A DNA stretch of 64,000 nt from JADKAV01 sp963704075 (lineage in GTDB: Bacteria; Actinomycetota; Actinomycetes; S36-B12; UBA10799). The stretch is from the NCBI GenBank assembly GCA_963704075.1, contig CAVPGV010000018.1, positions 1-64,000 of the forward strand, read 5' to 3'. Under the pieces are notes generated by a model, which saw only the letters and a program-made list of their open reading frames with translations, did no database searches and was not told where the DNA came from. The translations under genes were made by a program, and so were the position numbers. Each line of letters starts with the position of its first letter. The stretch's first letter is position 1. Shown here in pieces: positions 36,162 through 44,827 of the stretch.

Positions 36162-37591
36162 TGCGATTCCTGAATGACACCGCGCCGGGTTACGACCTGA
36201 CCTACGACGATGTCTTCCTGGTCCCGAACCGCTCGTCGCTGTCGTCGCGCCACGACGTGGATCTGACCTCACCGGACGGCACCGGCCTGACAATCCCCGT
36301 CGTCGCTGCGAACATGACCGCCGTCTCCGGGCGACGCATGGCAGAGACCATCGCCCGACGCGGTGGTATGGCAGTCATTCCGCAGGACATCCCGACCGAC
36401 GTGGTGGCCGATGTCGTGTCGTGGGTGAAGACCCGCAACACGGTCTTCGAGACCGCTGTGACGCTCACGCCGACCGAGACCACGGGGATGGCGCTGGCGG
36501 TGATACCCAAACGCAGCCACGGTGCCGCGATCGTGACCAGCCAAGGGATCCCGATGGGCGTTGTCACCGAAGGTGACTGTGAGGAATCCGACCGCTTCAC
36601 CCAGGTCCACCAGGTGATGAGCACCGACCTGTTCGTCCTGCCGGACACCGTCACACCGCGGGAGGCCTTCGACCGGTTGCACGCCGAGCACCGACGCTTC
36701 GCACCGGTCGTCGACGCCGAGGGACGACTCGTGGGCATCATGACCCGCAAGGGTGCACTGCGCTCGACGCTCTACCAACCGGCCGTGGACGCCTCCGGCA
36801 AGTTGTTGATCGCAGCCGCCGTCGGGATCAACGGGGACGTCGCCCTTCGAGCCAAGTCCTTGGTGTCCGCCGGGGTGGACATCCTCGTCGTCGACACCGC
36901 CCACGGGCATCAGGACAAGATGCTGGAGACGCTCACCGCGATCGGCGACCAACCCGTCCCCGTAGTCGCGGGGAACGTGGTGACCGCTTCCGGGACCGAG
37001 GAACTGATCGACGCCGGCGCCGACATCGTCAAGGTCGGCGTCGGACCGGGCGCCATGTGTACCACCCGGATGCGCACCGGCGTCGGCCGGCCGCAGTTCT
37101 CCGCGGTGCTGGAATGCGCCGCGGCCGCCCGGCGGCGCGGCAAGCACGTCTGGGCCGACGGCGGTGTTCGGCATCCGCGCGACGTCGCGCTCGCCCTGGC
37201 CGCCGGTGCGAGCGCCGTGATGATCGGCTCCTGGTTCGCCGGCACCCACGAATCGCCCGGCGACGTGCAGATCAGTCCGGACGGCCGCCCGTACAAGGAA
37301 TCGTTCGGCATGGCCTCGGCGCGGGCGGTGAACATCCGGACCTCTGCGGACAGCCCCTTCGACCGCGCGCGCAAGGCGCTGTTCGAGGAAGGAATCTCGA
37401 GTTCGCGCATGTACTTGGACGCGGAGAGCCCCGGGGTGGAGAGTCTGATCGACGAGATCGTCAGCGGGGTTCGCAGCGCGTTCACCTACGCAGGAGCCGC
37501 CGACGTCGAAGAGTTCGCCGAGCTCGCGCAGGTGGGCATACAGTCCGCGGCGGGATACGCCGAGGGCCGGCCTTTGCATTCCTCCTGGTAG
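36161..37591 (+). CDS. guaB1: GuaB1-family IMP dehydrogenase-related protein / GMP reductase
   Basis: This 476-residue protein has the IMPDH/GMPR TIM barrel with inserted CBS domains. YDDVFLVPNRSS is the N-terminal signature, GVDILVVDTAHGH the substrate-binding strand, and VGPGAMCTTRMRTGVGRPQ the loop with the catalytic Cys. The CBS region (about residues 95-215) is HRRFAPVVDAEGRLVGIMT. In mycobacteria GuaB1 is a GMP reductase that returns GMP to the IMP pool, so the same is likely here. It is transcribed away from the methyltransferase gene with a 160-bp gap. Confidence 0.88.
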   Translation: MRFLNDTAPGYDLTYDDVFLVPNRSSLSSRHDVDLTSPDGTGLTIPVVAANMTAVSGRRMAETIARRGGMAVIPQDIPTDVVADVVSWVKTRNTVFETAVTLTPTETTGMALAVIPKRSHGAAIVTSQGIPMGVVTEGDCEESDRFTQVHQVMSTDLFVLPDTVTPREAFDRLHAEHRRFAPVVDAEGRLVGIMTRKGALRSTLYQPAVDASGKLLIAAAVGINGDVALRAKSLVSAGVDILVVDTAHGHQDKMLETLTAIGDQPVPVVAGNVVTASGTEELIDAGADIVKVGVGPGAMCTTRMRTGVGRPQFSAVLECAAAARRRGKHVWADGGVRHPRDVALALAAGASAVMIGSWFAGTHESPGDVQISPDGRPYKESFGMASARAVNIRTSADSPFDRARKALFEEGISSSRMYLDAESPGVESLIDEIVSGVRSAFTYAGAADVEEFAELAQVGIQSAAGYAEGRPLHSSW

Positions 37592-37631
37592 AGGTAGATT
37601 CGCAACACCGCCAAAGCGTTTCAAAATCGCT

Positions 37632-37660
37632 GCATCCAAATACCCGAGTCCTGCGCGATT
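37632..37660 (+). promoter_or_regulatory. Possible SigK-type promoter of the fasciclin gene
   Basis: GCATCC (37632-37637) and GCGATT (37655-37660) with 17-bp spacing loosely match the CCATCC and CCGAAT elements I recall for mycobacterial SigK. The match to the -10 is only 4 of 6, so it is tentative. Confidence 0.3.
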
Positions 37661-37698
37661 ACCTAGGTGTAACCCCAACCAACACAGGAGGAAACACC

Positions 37699-38322
37699 AT
37701 GGGAATCAAGCGCTCAATCACCGCCGGAACGGCACTCGCCGCCACGGCCGCACTGGGCTTCGGCGTGGTCGCCGCGGCACCCGCGACCGCCAAGGCCGGC
37801 GACGACCCGCTGGCCGGCGTTCTGGTCGACAAGAACAAGTTCGACAAGAACGGCAAGGACTACGACATCCTCACCGAGGCGGTGCTGGCAGTCCTCGCCG
37901 AGAAGCCCGACAGCGCCGTCTCGGTGCTGACCGACGGCTCGGTGCGCCTCACCGCATTCGCACCACAGGACCGCGCGTTCTTCCCGCTGGTCAAGGCTCT
38001 GACCGGTAAGAAGCCGAAGTCGGAGAAGGCCGCCTTCAAGGCTGTGGCCAGCCTCGGGATCGACACGGTGGAGACCGTGCTGCTCTACCACGTCGTCCCC
38101 GGCGCCACCATCACCGCCAAGAAGGCGCTGAAGGCCAACGGCGCGAAGCTGGAGACCGCGCAGGGCGGCACCATCAAGGTCAAGGTGCGTCACAGCACGA
38201 TCACCCTGAAGGACAAGGACCCTGACCTGAAGAACCCGAAGGTGGTCCAGGTCAACATCAACAAGGGCAACAAGCAGATCGCCCACGGCATCAACCGGGT
38301 CCTGCTTCCGGTGAACCTCTAA
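37699..38322 (+). CDS. Secreted fasciclin (FAS1) domain protein
   Basis: This 207-residue protein has a signal peptide (SITAGTALAATAALGFGVVAAAPATA) and a FAS1 domain with TAFAPQDRAFFPL, LLYHVVPGATI and QIAHGINRVLLPV, its conserved boxes. It resembles MPT70/MPT83, secreted SigK-regulated antigens of mycobacteria. The AGGAGG ribosome-binding site at 37686-37691 supports ATG 37699. The next genes encode a SigK-like sigma factor and RskA-like anti-sigma factor. Confidence 0.88.
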   Translation: MGIKRSITAGTALAATAALGFGVVAAAPATAKAGDDPLAGVLVDKNKFDKNGKDYDILTEAVLAVLAEKPDSAVSVLTDGSVRLTAFAPQDRAFFPLVKALTGKKPKSEKAAFKAVASLGIDTVETVLLYHVVPGATITAKKALKANGAKLETAQGGTIKVKVRHSTITLKDKDPDLKNPKVVQVNINKGNKQIAHGINRVLLPVNL

Positions 38323-38328
38323 CACCGC

Positions 38329-38368
38329 AGCCGGTGGAGTGAAGATGTTACTCGTCGCTCCACCGGCT
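38329..38368 (+). terminator. Hairpin between fasciclin and sigma genes
   Basis: AGCCGGTGGAG and CTCCACCGGCT form a perfect 11-bp stem with an 18-nt loop. It starts 6 bp after the fasciclin stop codon. No T tract follows, so it may be an attenuator or a processing hairpin that sets the ratio of fasciclin to sigma transcripts. Confidence 0.5.
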
Positions 38369-38401
38369 CGCCGGGCCTCCGCCATATGCGAAACTCGTTT
38401 C

Positions 38402-38935
38402 ATGTCCGATTTGGATGTTGCCGAGATCGGCCGACAGTTGGCCGCCGGTGACGAGTCCGCGTTGGCGGAGGCCTACCAGCGGTGGTCGAGGCTCGTCTAC
38501 ACCGTCGCCCTACGCTCGTTGCCCACGGCAGCCGATGCGGAGGACGTGACGCAGACCGTCTTCATCTCCGCCTGGCGCAGCCGGCACAACTTCAACCCGG
38601 AGGCGGGCAACGTCCCGGCCTGGTTGCTCGCGATCACCCGACGACGGATCGCGGATCACCATCGCAAGCGCCGCGACGAAGTCTCCCTGGAGCACGCGCC
38701 GGAGACGACCACCCGGGACGCCGACATCAGCGACCAGGTGTCCGTCGCCGACGAGATCGACGAACTGGGGGAGCCGGCCGGACAGATCATCCGGCTCGCG
38801 TTCTTCGACGATCTGACACACCAGCAGATCGCACAAAAACTCGATATGCCGCTAGGAACGGTGAAGAGCCATATCCGGCGGTCCCTGCAACGAATGCGTT
38901 CACGATTGGAGGTGACCCATGCAGCAGCACTGTGA
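38402..38935 (+). CDS. sigK: ECF sigma factor, SigK-like
   Basis: This 177-residue sigma factor has region 2 (ADAEDVTQTVFISAWRSRHNF, WLLAITRRRIADHHRKR) and region 4 (RLAFFDDLTHQQIAQKLDMPLGTVKSHIRRSLQRMR). Location between a fasciclin gene and an RskA-type anti-sigma gene strongly suggests SigK. The anti-sigma gene starts inside its final codons (38919 versus stop 38935), so the two are translationally coupled. Confidence 0.85.
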   Translation: MSDLDVAEIGRQLAAGDESALAEAYQRWSRLVYTVALRSLPTAADAEDVTQTVFISAWRSRHNFNPEAGNVPAWLLAITRRRIADHHRKRRDEVSLEHAPETTTRDADISDQVSVADEIDELGEPAGQIIRLAFFDDLTHQQIAQKLDMPLGTVKSHIRRSLQRMRSRLEVTHAAAL

Positions 38936-39674
38936 ACCAGAAGACCTGGCGATGCTCGCGCTCGGCGAGCAGATCCAGCCGTGTCAAGAGCACGTCGCGG
39001 GGTGCCCGCAGTGCGTGCAGGAGTTCGACCAACTGCGGGAGGTCGTCACTCTCGGCCGTGCATCGGGTGGCCCGGAGTCACTGACAGAACCCCCGCCCGA
39101 GCTGTGGGAGACGTATCGCGTCGCAGTTGGACACCGAACCGATCGCATTGCGGACCGTCACCGAAGCACCCGCCGACCCCACCTCGATCCGGCGACGAGA
39201 ACGTGATTCCGATGACTGCGCGCAAAGCGGGGGCTGCCACGCTGGACGGGACTAGTCGCTGCCGCTGCCGCCGGCGTTCTTATGGGCGGGGCTGTGGTCG
39301 CGACCATCACCGGCCAGGACACGCCGACGTCGGTGGTGGCCTCCGCGGAACTGACGCCGATGCCCGACGGACCGGATCGCGGCGGGCAGGCCGAAGCAAG
39401 CCTCAACCGCACCGACGACGGCTACACCATCACCGTGAAGGCCTCGGACATCCAGGGACCGGACGGCTTCTACGAGGTGTGGCTACTCGACGAGGAGAAC
39501 TCCGGCCTCATCGCCTTGGGCAGCCTGGCTCCCGGGGAGAAGGAAGCGACCTTCCCGGTTCCCGACGGCGTGGACCTGTCAGCGTTCAACGCCGTGGACG
39601 TGTCCGACGAGCCCCTCGACGGGGATCCGACGCACTCGACGGTGACCGTGCTGCGGGGAACGCTGCAGACCTGA
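38919..39674 (+). CDS. rskA: RskA-like anti-sigma-K factor (two compensating frame breaks)
   Basis: The product, about 251 residues, has an N-terminal ZAS-like zinc knuckle (CQEHVAGCPQC), one transmembrane helix (LVAAAAAGVLMGGAVVAT) and a C-terminal extracytoplasmic RskA domain (DIQGPDGFYEVWLLDEENSGLIALGSL). The first frame ends in low-complexity sequence near 39110, the middle piece IASQLDTEPIALRTV lies in another frame to about 39210, and the third piece is back in the first frame. The breaks cancel. RskA would sequester the sigma factor at the membrane until cleaved by proteases. Confidence 0.75.
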
Positions 39675-39733
39675 GCGTGTCCACCCGCCAGACCGGGACG
39701 CTCACCGCCGGCTGGGGCCGCTGGTCTCCCGGG

Positions 39734-40288
39734 TCACTTCTTCTTCACGAAGACCGTGACGTGCTGTACGGACCTGATCGAGAAGGTCTTCCCTTCGAAC
39801 TCCTCGTACCCCTGGACACGGATGCCCTTGGTGGGAATCTTGACCTGGATGGTTTCGGAGCCCGTGGCGACCGTGGACCCCCGCTTCGTCCCTGACGTGT
39901 AGCCCGCTTCAGCGAGCAGCAAAGAGCTGACCGCCGGGTTCTCCAGCACGACACCTGCCTGCACGCCGCAGATCTTCCAGCCCTTCTTCGCCTTCCACGA
40001 CACGTACGGCGTGCTCGACCGCACCGTGAACGTGACGGCCTTCTGCTTGGTGCCCTTGAACACTTCCGGCTGTCCGGCAACCGGCGGTGCCAGCGTCTTC
40101 TTCGTGGCGCTCTTGGTGCACCCGTGCCAGGAGTAGGTCGGACTCGGGTAGCCCAAGAAGTAACCGGCGTTCGCGTCCGGCGGCAACTTCTTGTTCTCAG
40201 GGTTGTTCTTGAACGACACCGCGAAGGACGGGGCTGCCACGAGGCACAGCACCAGCGCGACCGGAATGCTCTTCCTCATCATCGCCAC
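39734..40288 (-). CDS. Secreted protein of unknown function
   Basis: I do not recognise this 184-residue protein. A signal peptide is clear (MRKSIPVALVLCLVAAPSFA). The mature part contains two cysteines (WHGCTKSATK and WKICGVQ) and ends in lysines. It is convergent to the anti-sigma factor gene, with a 59-bp gap, and divergent from the desaturase. No catalytic motif is seen. Confidence 0.6.
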   Translation of the reverse strand: MAMMRKSIPVALVLCLVAAPSFAVSFKNNPENKKLPPDANAGYFLGYPSPTYSWHGCTKSATKKTLAPPVAGQPEVFKGTKQKAVTFTVRSSTPYVSWKAKKGWKICGVQAGVVLENPAVSSLLLAEAGYTSGTKRGSTVATGSETIQVKIPTKGIRVQGYEEFEGKTFSIRSVQHVTVFVKKK

Positions 40289-40344
40289 AGACTAAGCGAT
40301 AACGCTGGATCCGACCAGGAGGTCGCCGGAGACCCTCGACAAGC

Positions 40345-40386
40345 TACGCCTTCGTAAGTTACGGTTGAGAAACTTACGCCAACGTA
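40345..40386. promoter_or_regulatory. Paired TetR-type operators of the desaturase gene
   Basis: TACGCCTTCGTA (40345-40356) and TACGCCAACGTA (40375-40386) are near-palindromes (TACG-N4-CGTA) exactly 30 bp apart, three helical turns. Both lie in the desaturase promoter, which is followed by a TetR gene. The spacing suggests two dimers on one face of the DNA. Confidence 0.65.
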
Positions 40387-40397
40387 GGGAGATTAGC

Positions 40398-41333
40398 GTG
40401 CCCGTTGCCGCCGAGCAGTTCACCCGGGCACCTGAGCCCACCCTCGCCAGCCGAGTCACCGTCCTGGCAGTCATCATCATTCCGCTTATCGCCGTCCTCG
40501 CCGCGGTCCCCGTCGCGTGGAATCTTTGGATCTCATGGCTGGACATCACCCTTGCCCTGATCTTCTACGTGGTCGCCGCCGGTGGAATCACCGTCGGCTA
40601 CCACCGCTACTTCACCCACGGATCGTTCCGCGCGAAGCCCTGGGTGGCCGCGACGCTCGGAGTTGCGGGCTCCTTGGCCCTGCAGGGGTCGATCGCGTCC
40701 TGGGTCGCCAGCCACCGCAAACACCACGCCAACTCCGACGAGAGCGCCGACCCGCATTCGCCCTGGAAGTACGGGACCGGATCGTGGGCGGTCACCAAGG
40801 GTTTCCTGTGGTCCCATGTCGGCTGGCTCGTGGCGCAGGAGCCGATCGACGCCAACCGGTGGGCGCCGGACATGCTCAAGCGCCCACTCACCGCGCGACT
40901 GTCCAGCGCCTTCGGATGGCTGGCCCTCACCACATTCCTGTTACCGGCCGTCCTCGGTGGCCTGCTCACCTGGAGTTGGCAGGGGGCACTGACGGCCTTC
41001 TTCTGGGCAGGCCTGGTCAGGATCGCCCTGGTCCATCACGTCACCTGGAGCATCAACTCGGTGTGTCACATCTGGGGTAAGCAGCCCTTCGTCAGCCGTG
41101 ACGAGTCACGCAACGTGGCCTGGCTCGCCCTGCCGAGTCTGGGCGAGTCGTGGCACAACTTCCACCATGCCGAACCCACCAGCGCCCGTCACGGCGTCCT
41201 GCCACACCAGGTCGACGCCTCGGCGGCCGTGATCCGGTTCGCCGAGAAACGCGGCTGGGTCCACAACGTCAAATGGCCCAAGCCGGAGCGCATCCAAGCG
41301 AAACTCGTCCAACCCGCCACAATGGATCGGTGA
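40398..41333 (+). CDS. Acyl-CoA/fatty-acid delta-9-type desaturase
   Basis: This 311-residue membrane enzyme has the three histidine boxes of the desaturase family: HRYFTH, HRKHH and NFHHAEPTS (extended H-box). It introduces a double bond into a fatty acyl chain. It resembles DesA3-like stearoyl-CoA desaturases of actinobacteria. The GTG at 40398 is used because GGGAG lies 6-7 nt upstream; an in-frame TTG at 40365 falls inside the operator region. Confidence 0.88.
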   Translation: MPVAAEQFTRAPEPTLASRVTVLAVIIIPLIAVLAAVPVAWNLWISWLDITLALIFYVVAAGGITVGYHRYFTHGSFRAKPWVAATLGVAGSLALQGSIASWVASHRKHHANSDESADPHSPWKYGTGSWAVTKGFLWSHVGWLVAQEPIDANRWAPDMLKRPLTARLSSAFGWLALTTFLLPAVLGGLLTWSWQGALTAFFWAGLVRIALVHHVTWSINSVCHIWGKQPFVSRDESRNVAWLALPSLGESWHNFHHAEPTSARHGVLPHQVDASAAVIRFAEKRGWVHNVKWPKPERIQAKLVQPATMDR

Positions 41334-41932
41334 CCCGCGTCCGCATGACCGCGCAGCAACGGCGGGAACAGTTGCTCGGCGTCGGGAAGTCGCTGTTCGC
41401 GGCGCGCGGCTACGAGGCGGTCACCGTGGAGGAGATCGCAGCGGCCGCAGAAGTGTCCAAACCCGTGGTCTACGAGCATTTCGGCGGCAAGGAGGGTCTG
41501 TACGCGGTGATCGTGAACCGCGAACTGCAGACCTTGCTCAAGCGCATCACCGAGGCCTTGACAGGTGAACACCCGCGCTTGCTCCTCGAGCAGGCTGGCA
41601 TGGCGCTATTCGACTACATCGAGGGCGATACCGACGGATTCCGGGTGCTGGTCAGGGACTCCCCGGTCCCGACCGGCAGCTTCGCCAGTCTCATCGTCGA
41701 GGTCGCGGCACACGTCGAGCACCTGCTGGCCCACCAGTTCAAGACCCGGGGCTACAACACCAATCTCGCCCCGATGTACTCGCAGATGCTGGTCGGGATG
41801 GTGGCGCTGACTGGACAGTGGTGGCTCGACGTCCGCAAGCCCGGCAAGGACGAGGTCGTGGCGCACCTGGTGAACCTCACGTACAACGGCTTCAGCCACT
41901 TGGAGCACGAGCCCACGCTCGATGGCCACTGA
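41330..41932 (+). CDS. TetR-family transcriptional regulator
   Basis: This protein of about 200 residues has a TetR HTH domain (VTVEEIAAAAEVSKPVVYEHFGGKEGLYA) and a large C-terminal ligand-binding domain. Its GTG overlaps the desaturase stop codon, so the two genes are coupled. The regulator most likely binds the paired TACG-N4-CGTA sites and senses an acyl-CoA or fatty-acid ligand, as related desaturase regulators do. ATG 41345 is an alternative start. Confidence 0.85.
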   Translation: MTRVRMTAQQRREQLLGVGKSLFAARGYEAVTVEEIAAAAEVSKPVVYEHFGGKEGLYAVIVNRELQTLLKRITEALTGEHPRLLLEQAGMALFDYIEGDTDGFRVLVRDSPVPTGSFASLIVEVAAHVEHLLAHQFKTRGYNTNLAPMYSQMLVGMVALTGQWWLDVRKPGKDEVVAHLVNLTYNGFSHLEHEPTLDGH

Positions 41933-42318
41933 GATGTCCACGCCTGCCCGTCGAAGCGCGAGCGGTGTTCGCTCGCTTGGGTGCCCTTGCTTGAGTCATC
42001 AGGCTGTCCGTGGGCACAGCGCTACCAAGGGCCGGGGACGCAGACGCAATTCGAATCCCGCACCGCTGCTGCTCGGTCTAGGCGACCTCTCGCGGAACCG
42101 CTCCCGGCGGTTCTGCAGTACCACCTGCGGCAATCGTGCGGCGCAGGCCGCGTTCCGGGCCAGACGCGCGCTCACCTGATCCGACGGCTGAGTGGGAGCA
42201 GGCGCCCTGCTCGTTGGGCATGCTCGGTGACGGGGGTGCGCGGCCTTGTGGGGCAGGTGGTCGCGCACCCTTCGTCGCCGGGGTGTGGGTGGGTTGGTGT
42301 GTGGCGCAGCGACCCGGT
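41933..42318. other. 386-bp intergenic stretch
   Basis: No gene is supported. It holds a hairpin GAACCGC-TCCCG-GCGGTTC (42095-42113), a possible terminator for either convergent gene but without a T tract. The rest is unassigned; I see no repeat unit and no promoter-like motif. Confidence 0.5.
42095..42113. terminator. Hairpin between convergent genes
   Basis: GAACCGC-TCCCG-GCGGTTC is a perfect 7-bp stem with a 5-nt loop between the TetR and HNH genes. Confidence 0.4.
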
Positions 42319-43529
42319 TTAGGGTCCTGCGGCTGGTGGTGCCCGGTTGGTGGTGGTGGTGTAGCGGCCGGTGGGGGTTCGGGTGATGACCAGTTTCCCG
42401 TGGTGGATGTGCCGGTGGTGGTAGTGGCAGACCAGCACGAGGTTGGTGAGGTCGGTGGGGCCGGCGTCGTCCCAGGGGCGGATGTGGTGGGCGATGCAGC
42501 GGTGCGCGGGCACGGTGCAGCCGGGGTAGACGCATCCGTTGCCGTCACGTACGGCCAGGGCGGCGCGTTGGGCTTTGGTGGCGTAGCGGTGCGCGAATCC
42601 GACGGCCAACGGCTGCCAGTGGATCTGGTCGGTGGGGATCCCCACCACGTAGGTGACTTTCGCGGAGCAGGTGGTGGTGTGCACGTCGGTGCGCGATGCC
42701 AGCAGGCCGGTGGGCCAGCGCACGCCGCGTCCGGTGGCCAGCTGGTCGGGGGTCAGGGTCAGCGTGACGTGGCCCAGCCCGGAGGGGCGGTCCACGGTGT
42801 CCAGGGCGCGGTGGGCGATTTCGGCCAGGGCGTCGGCGGTGCGGTTGCCGGCGGTGCGGTCGTCGTCGGGTCCGGTGGTGGTGGCGTACACGTCCAGGGC
42901 CGCGGCCAGGGCGGCGCCGGTGGCGGGGTCGAGGAACCCGGTCAGGTGCCACCAGCCGTCCAGGCTGGACGACAGCCGGGCGTGGCGGCGGGTGCGGGCG
43001 GCCTCAGCGTCGCGGTCGTGGTCGTCGGGGCGGTAGTTCTGGATCAGCACGTCGAGGAACCCGCGGAGGTCTTTGGCACTGTGGTCGCGGGCGAACGCGA
43101 CTACGGTGTCTTCGCAGGCGGTCAGCGCATCACCGATGGTGCGGTGCGCGCCGCGGATCGCCCGCACATGCTCCACGGTGATGGCCCCGTCGGCCAACCC
43201 GGCCGCGGTTTCGGGTAGGTGGTCGCGCAGGGCGCGGGCGGTGTGGACCCACCAGCCGGCATGACCGGCCGGGGTGCGGGTGGATTTCGCCAGCCAGTCC
43301 CCGGTCGTGCGATGCCCCGCGAGCTGCGCCCCGCCGCGGGTATCAAAGCTGGCCAGGGCTTTGGCCTGGACCGCGGCCAGCTGCTGGGTGAGGGTGTGCA
43401 CGTCCAGGATCGTGCGTTCCAGCTGGTCCAGGGACCATTCCGCCGGGTCCGCGGCCAACAGTTGGTCCACCTGCAAGCCAGCGCATCCAACGCCGTGTCC
43501 GGATCCGTAACCTGCCCGGTGATCGTCAT
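42319..43529 (-). CDS. DUF222/HNH endonuclease, 13E12-repeat type (one frame break)
   Basis: The product, about 403 residues, is a second DUF222 protein, distinct in sequence from the one at 5254-6360. It carries ARLSSSLDGWWHLTGFLDPATGAAL in the DUF222 region and an HNH domain CVYPGCTVPAHRCIAHHIRPW with LVLVCHYHHRHIHHGK. The frame changes near 43480: the start ATG at 43529 reads MTITGQVTDPDTALDAL, then the next frame reads QVDQLLAADPAEWSLDQLER. A GAGGGGGG ribosome-binding site supports the start. The family spreads by duplication in actinobacteria. Confidence 0.8.
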
Positions 43530-43753
43530 GACCGCCCCCCCTCACATCGAACACTAGTGCGAGGGTGCGACATGTTTTCGCCCACGAACACATCTGTGGA
43601 CAAGGCACTCCCACACCCCGTGACGACCGATCGGTAGACGGACTCTGAGGGAATCTCCTGCCCCCGATGGTCCGAATAACCCCTGCCGCACCGGGTAACC
43701 CATCGTCCATCCAGCCGATCCCGGCCGGTGCACCGACGTGAAAGTCTCAGACC

Positions 43754-44827
43754 ATGTCCGACCTGCTGCAACTGCTCACCCCCGAAGGAGAGCGACTGCA
43801 CCATCCGGACTACGACGTTGATATCTCGGGCGAGGACCTGCGCGGTTTGTACAGCGACATGGTCCTCGTCCGGCGTCTCGATACTGAAGCCCATGCACTG
43901 CAACGCCAGGGAGAGCTGGGACTGTGGCCACCGTTGCTGGGTCAGGAAGCCGCGCAGATCGGTGCTGGCCGTGCCTTGCACGCGGACGACTACGCCTTCC
44001 CCACCTACCGTGAACATGGGGTCGCGTGGACCCGCGGAGTGGATCCGGTCAGTCTCTTGGCGCTTTTCCGCGGGGTGACCAACGGCGGATACGACCCCGC
44101 CGATCACGGTTTCGCCCTGCCGACTATCGTCATCGGGGATCAGACGCTGCACGCCGTGGGCTACGCCATGGGGGTACAACGCGACGCAGGACTGGACAGC
44201 CCTCCTGGCAGCGCTGTCATGTCCTTCTTCGGCGACGGTGCTTCCAGTCAGGGCGACGTCAACGAAGCCTTCGTGTGGGCAGCGGTCAACAACGCCCCGG
44301 TCGTCTTCTTCTGCCAGAACAATCAGTGGGCCATCTCCCAGCCGTTGAGCCGACAGACCCGCATCCCCTTGTACCGGCGCGCGGAAGGTTTCGGTTTCCC
44401 CGGCCTGCGGGTCGACGGCAACGACGTCCTGGCGGTGCTGGCGCTCACCCGAGCGGCTCTCGACCGCGCGCGACGCGGCGACGGGCCGAGCCTGATCGAG
44501 GCCTACACCTACCGGATGGGCGCCCACACCACCTCCGACGACCCGACCCGTTACCGGGTGGAGACCGAGTTGGAACAGTGGCGGTTGAAGGACCCGATCG
44601 AACGGGTACGGGCCTATTTGCTGCGCACCGGCGCCGGCGACCGGGCCTTCATGGACGAGGTCGACCAGCAGGCCGACGACTTGGCCGCCCGCCTGCGCCA
44701 GGCGTGCCGCGATCTGCCCGATCCAGCCGCCGACACGATGTTCGCCCACGTCTACGCCGAACCCCAGGCCCTGGTGCAGCAGGAGCAGCGCTGGTGGCGC
44801 GAGTACCTGGGAGCCGACGATGGGTGA
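43754..44827 (+). CDS. 2-oxoacid dehydrogenase E1 component, alpha subunit (branched-chain type)
   Basis: This 357-residue subunit binds thiamine diphosphate: GDGASSQGDVNEAFVWAAV...N is the Mg/ThDP motif GDG-x-NN region, and it closes with RMGAHTTSDDPTRYR, the phosphorylation-loop-like segment of branched-chain/pyruvate E1alpha. It decarboxylates a 2-oxoacid with E1beta, encoded immediately downstream with an 8-nt overlap. Valine, leucine or isoleucine-derived oxoacids are the likely substrates. No E3 gene is in the window. Confidence 0.88.
   Translation: MSDLLQLLTPEGERLHHPDYDVDISGEDLRGLYSDMVLVRRLDTEAHALQRQGELGLWPPLLGQEAAQIGAGRALHADDYAFPTYREHGVAWTRGVDPVSLLALFRGVTNGGYDPADHGFALPTIVIGDQTLHAVGYAMGVQRDAGLDSPPGSAVMSFFGDGASSQGDVNEAFVWAAVNNAPVVFFCQNNQWAISQPLSRQTRIPLYRRAEGFGFPGLRVDGNDVLAVLALTRAALDRARRGDGPSLIEAYTYRMGAHTTSDDPTRYRVETELEQWRLKDPIERVRAYLLRTGAGDRAFMDEVDQQADDLAARLRQACRDLPDPAADTMFAHVYAEPQALVQQEQRWWREYLGADDG

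Noticed and set aside
36269..37678. 469-codon antisense frame across guaB1
   Set aside because: The plus strand encodes all GuaB1 motifs in frame; the antisense product is Gly/Arg/His-rich without recognisable domains.
42050..42060. TTCGAATCCCG, resembling a tRNA T-loop
   Set aside because: The neighbouring bases do not form a T stem, anticodon arm or acceptor stem.
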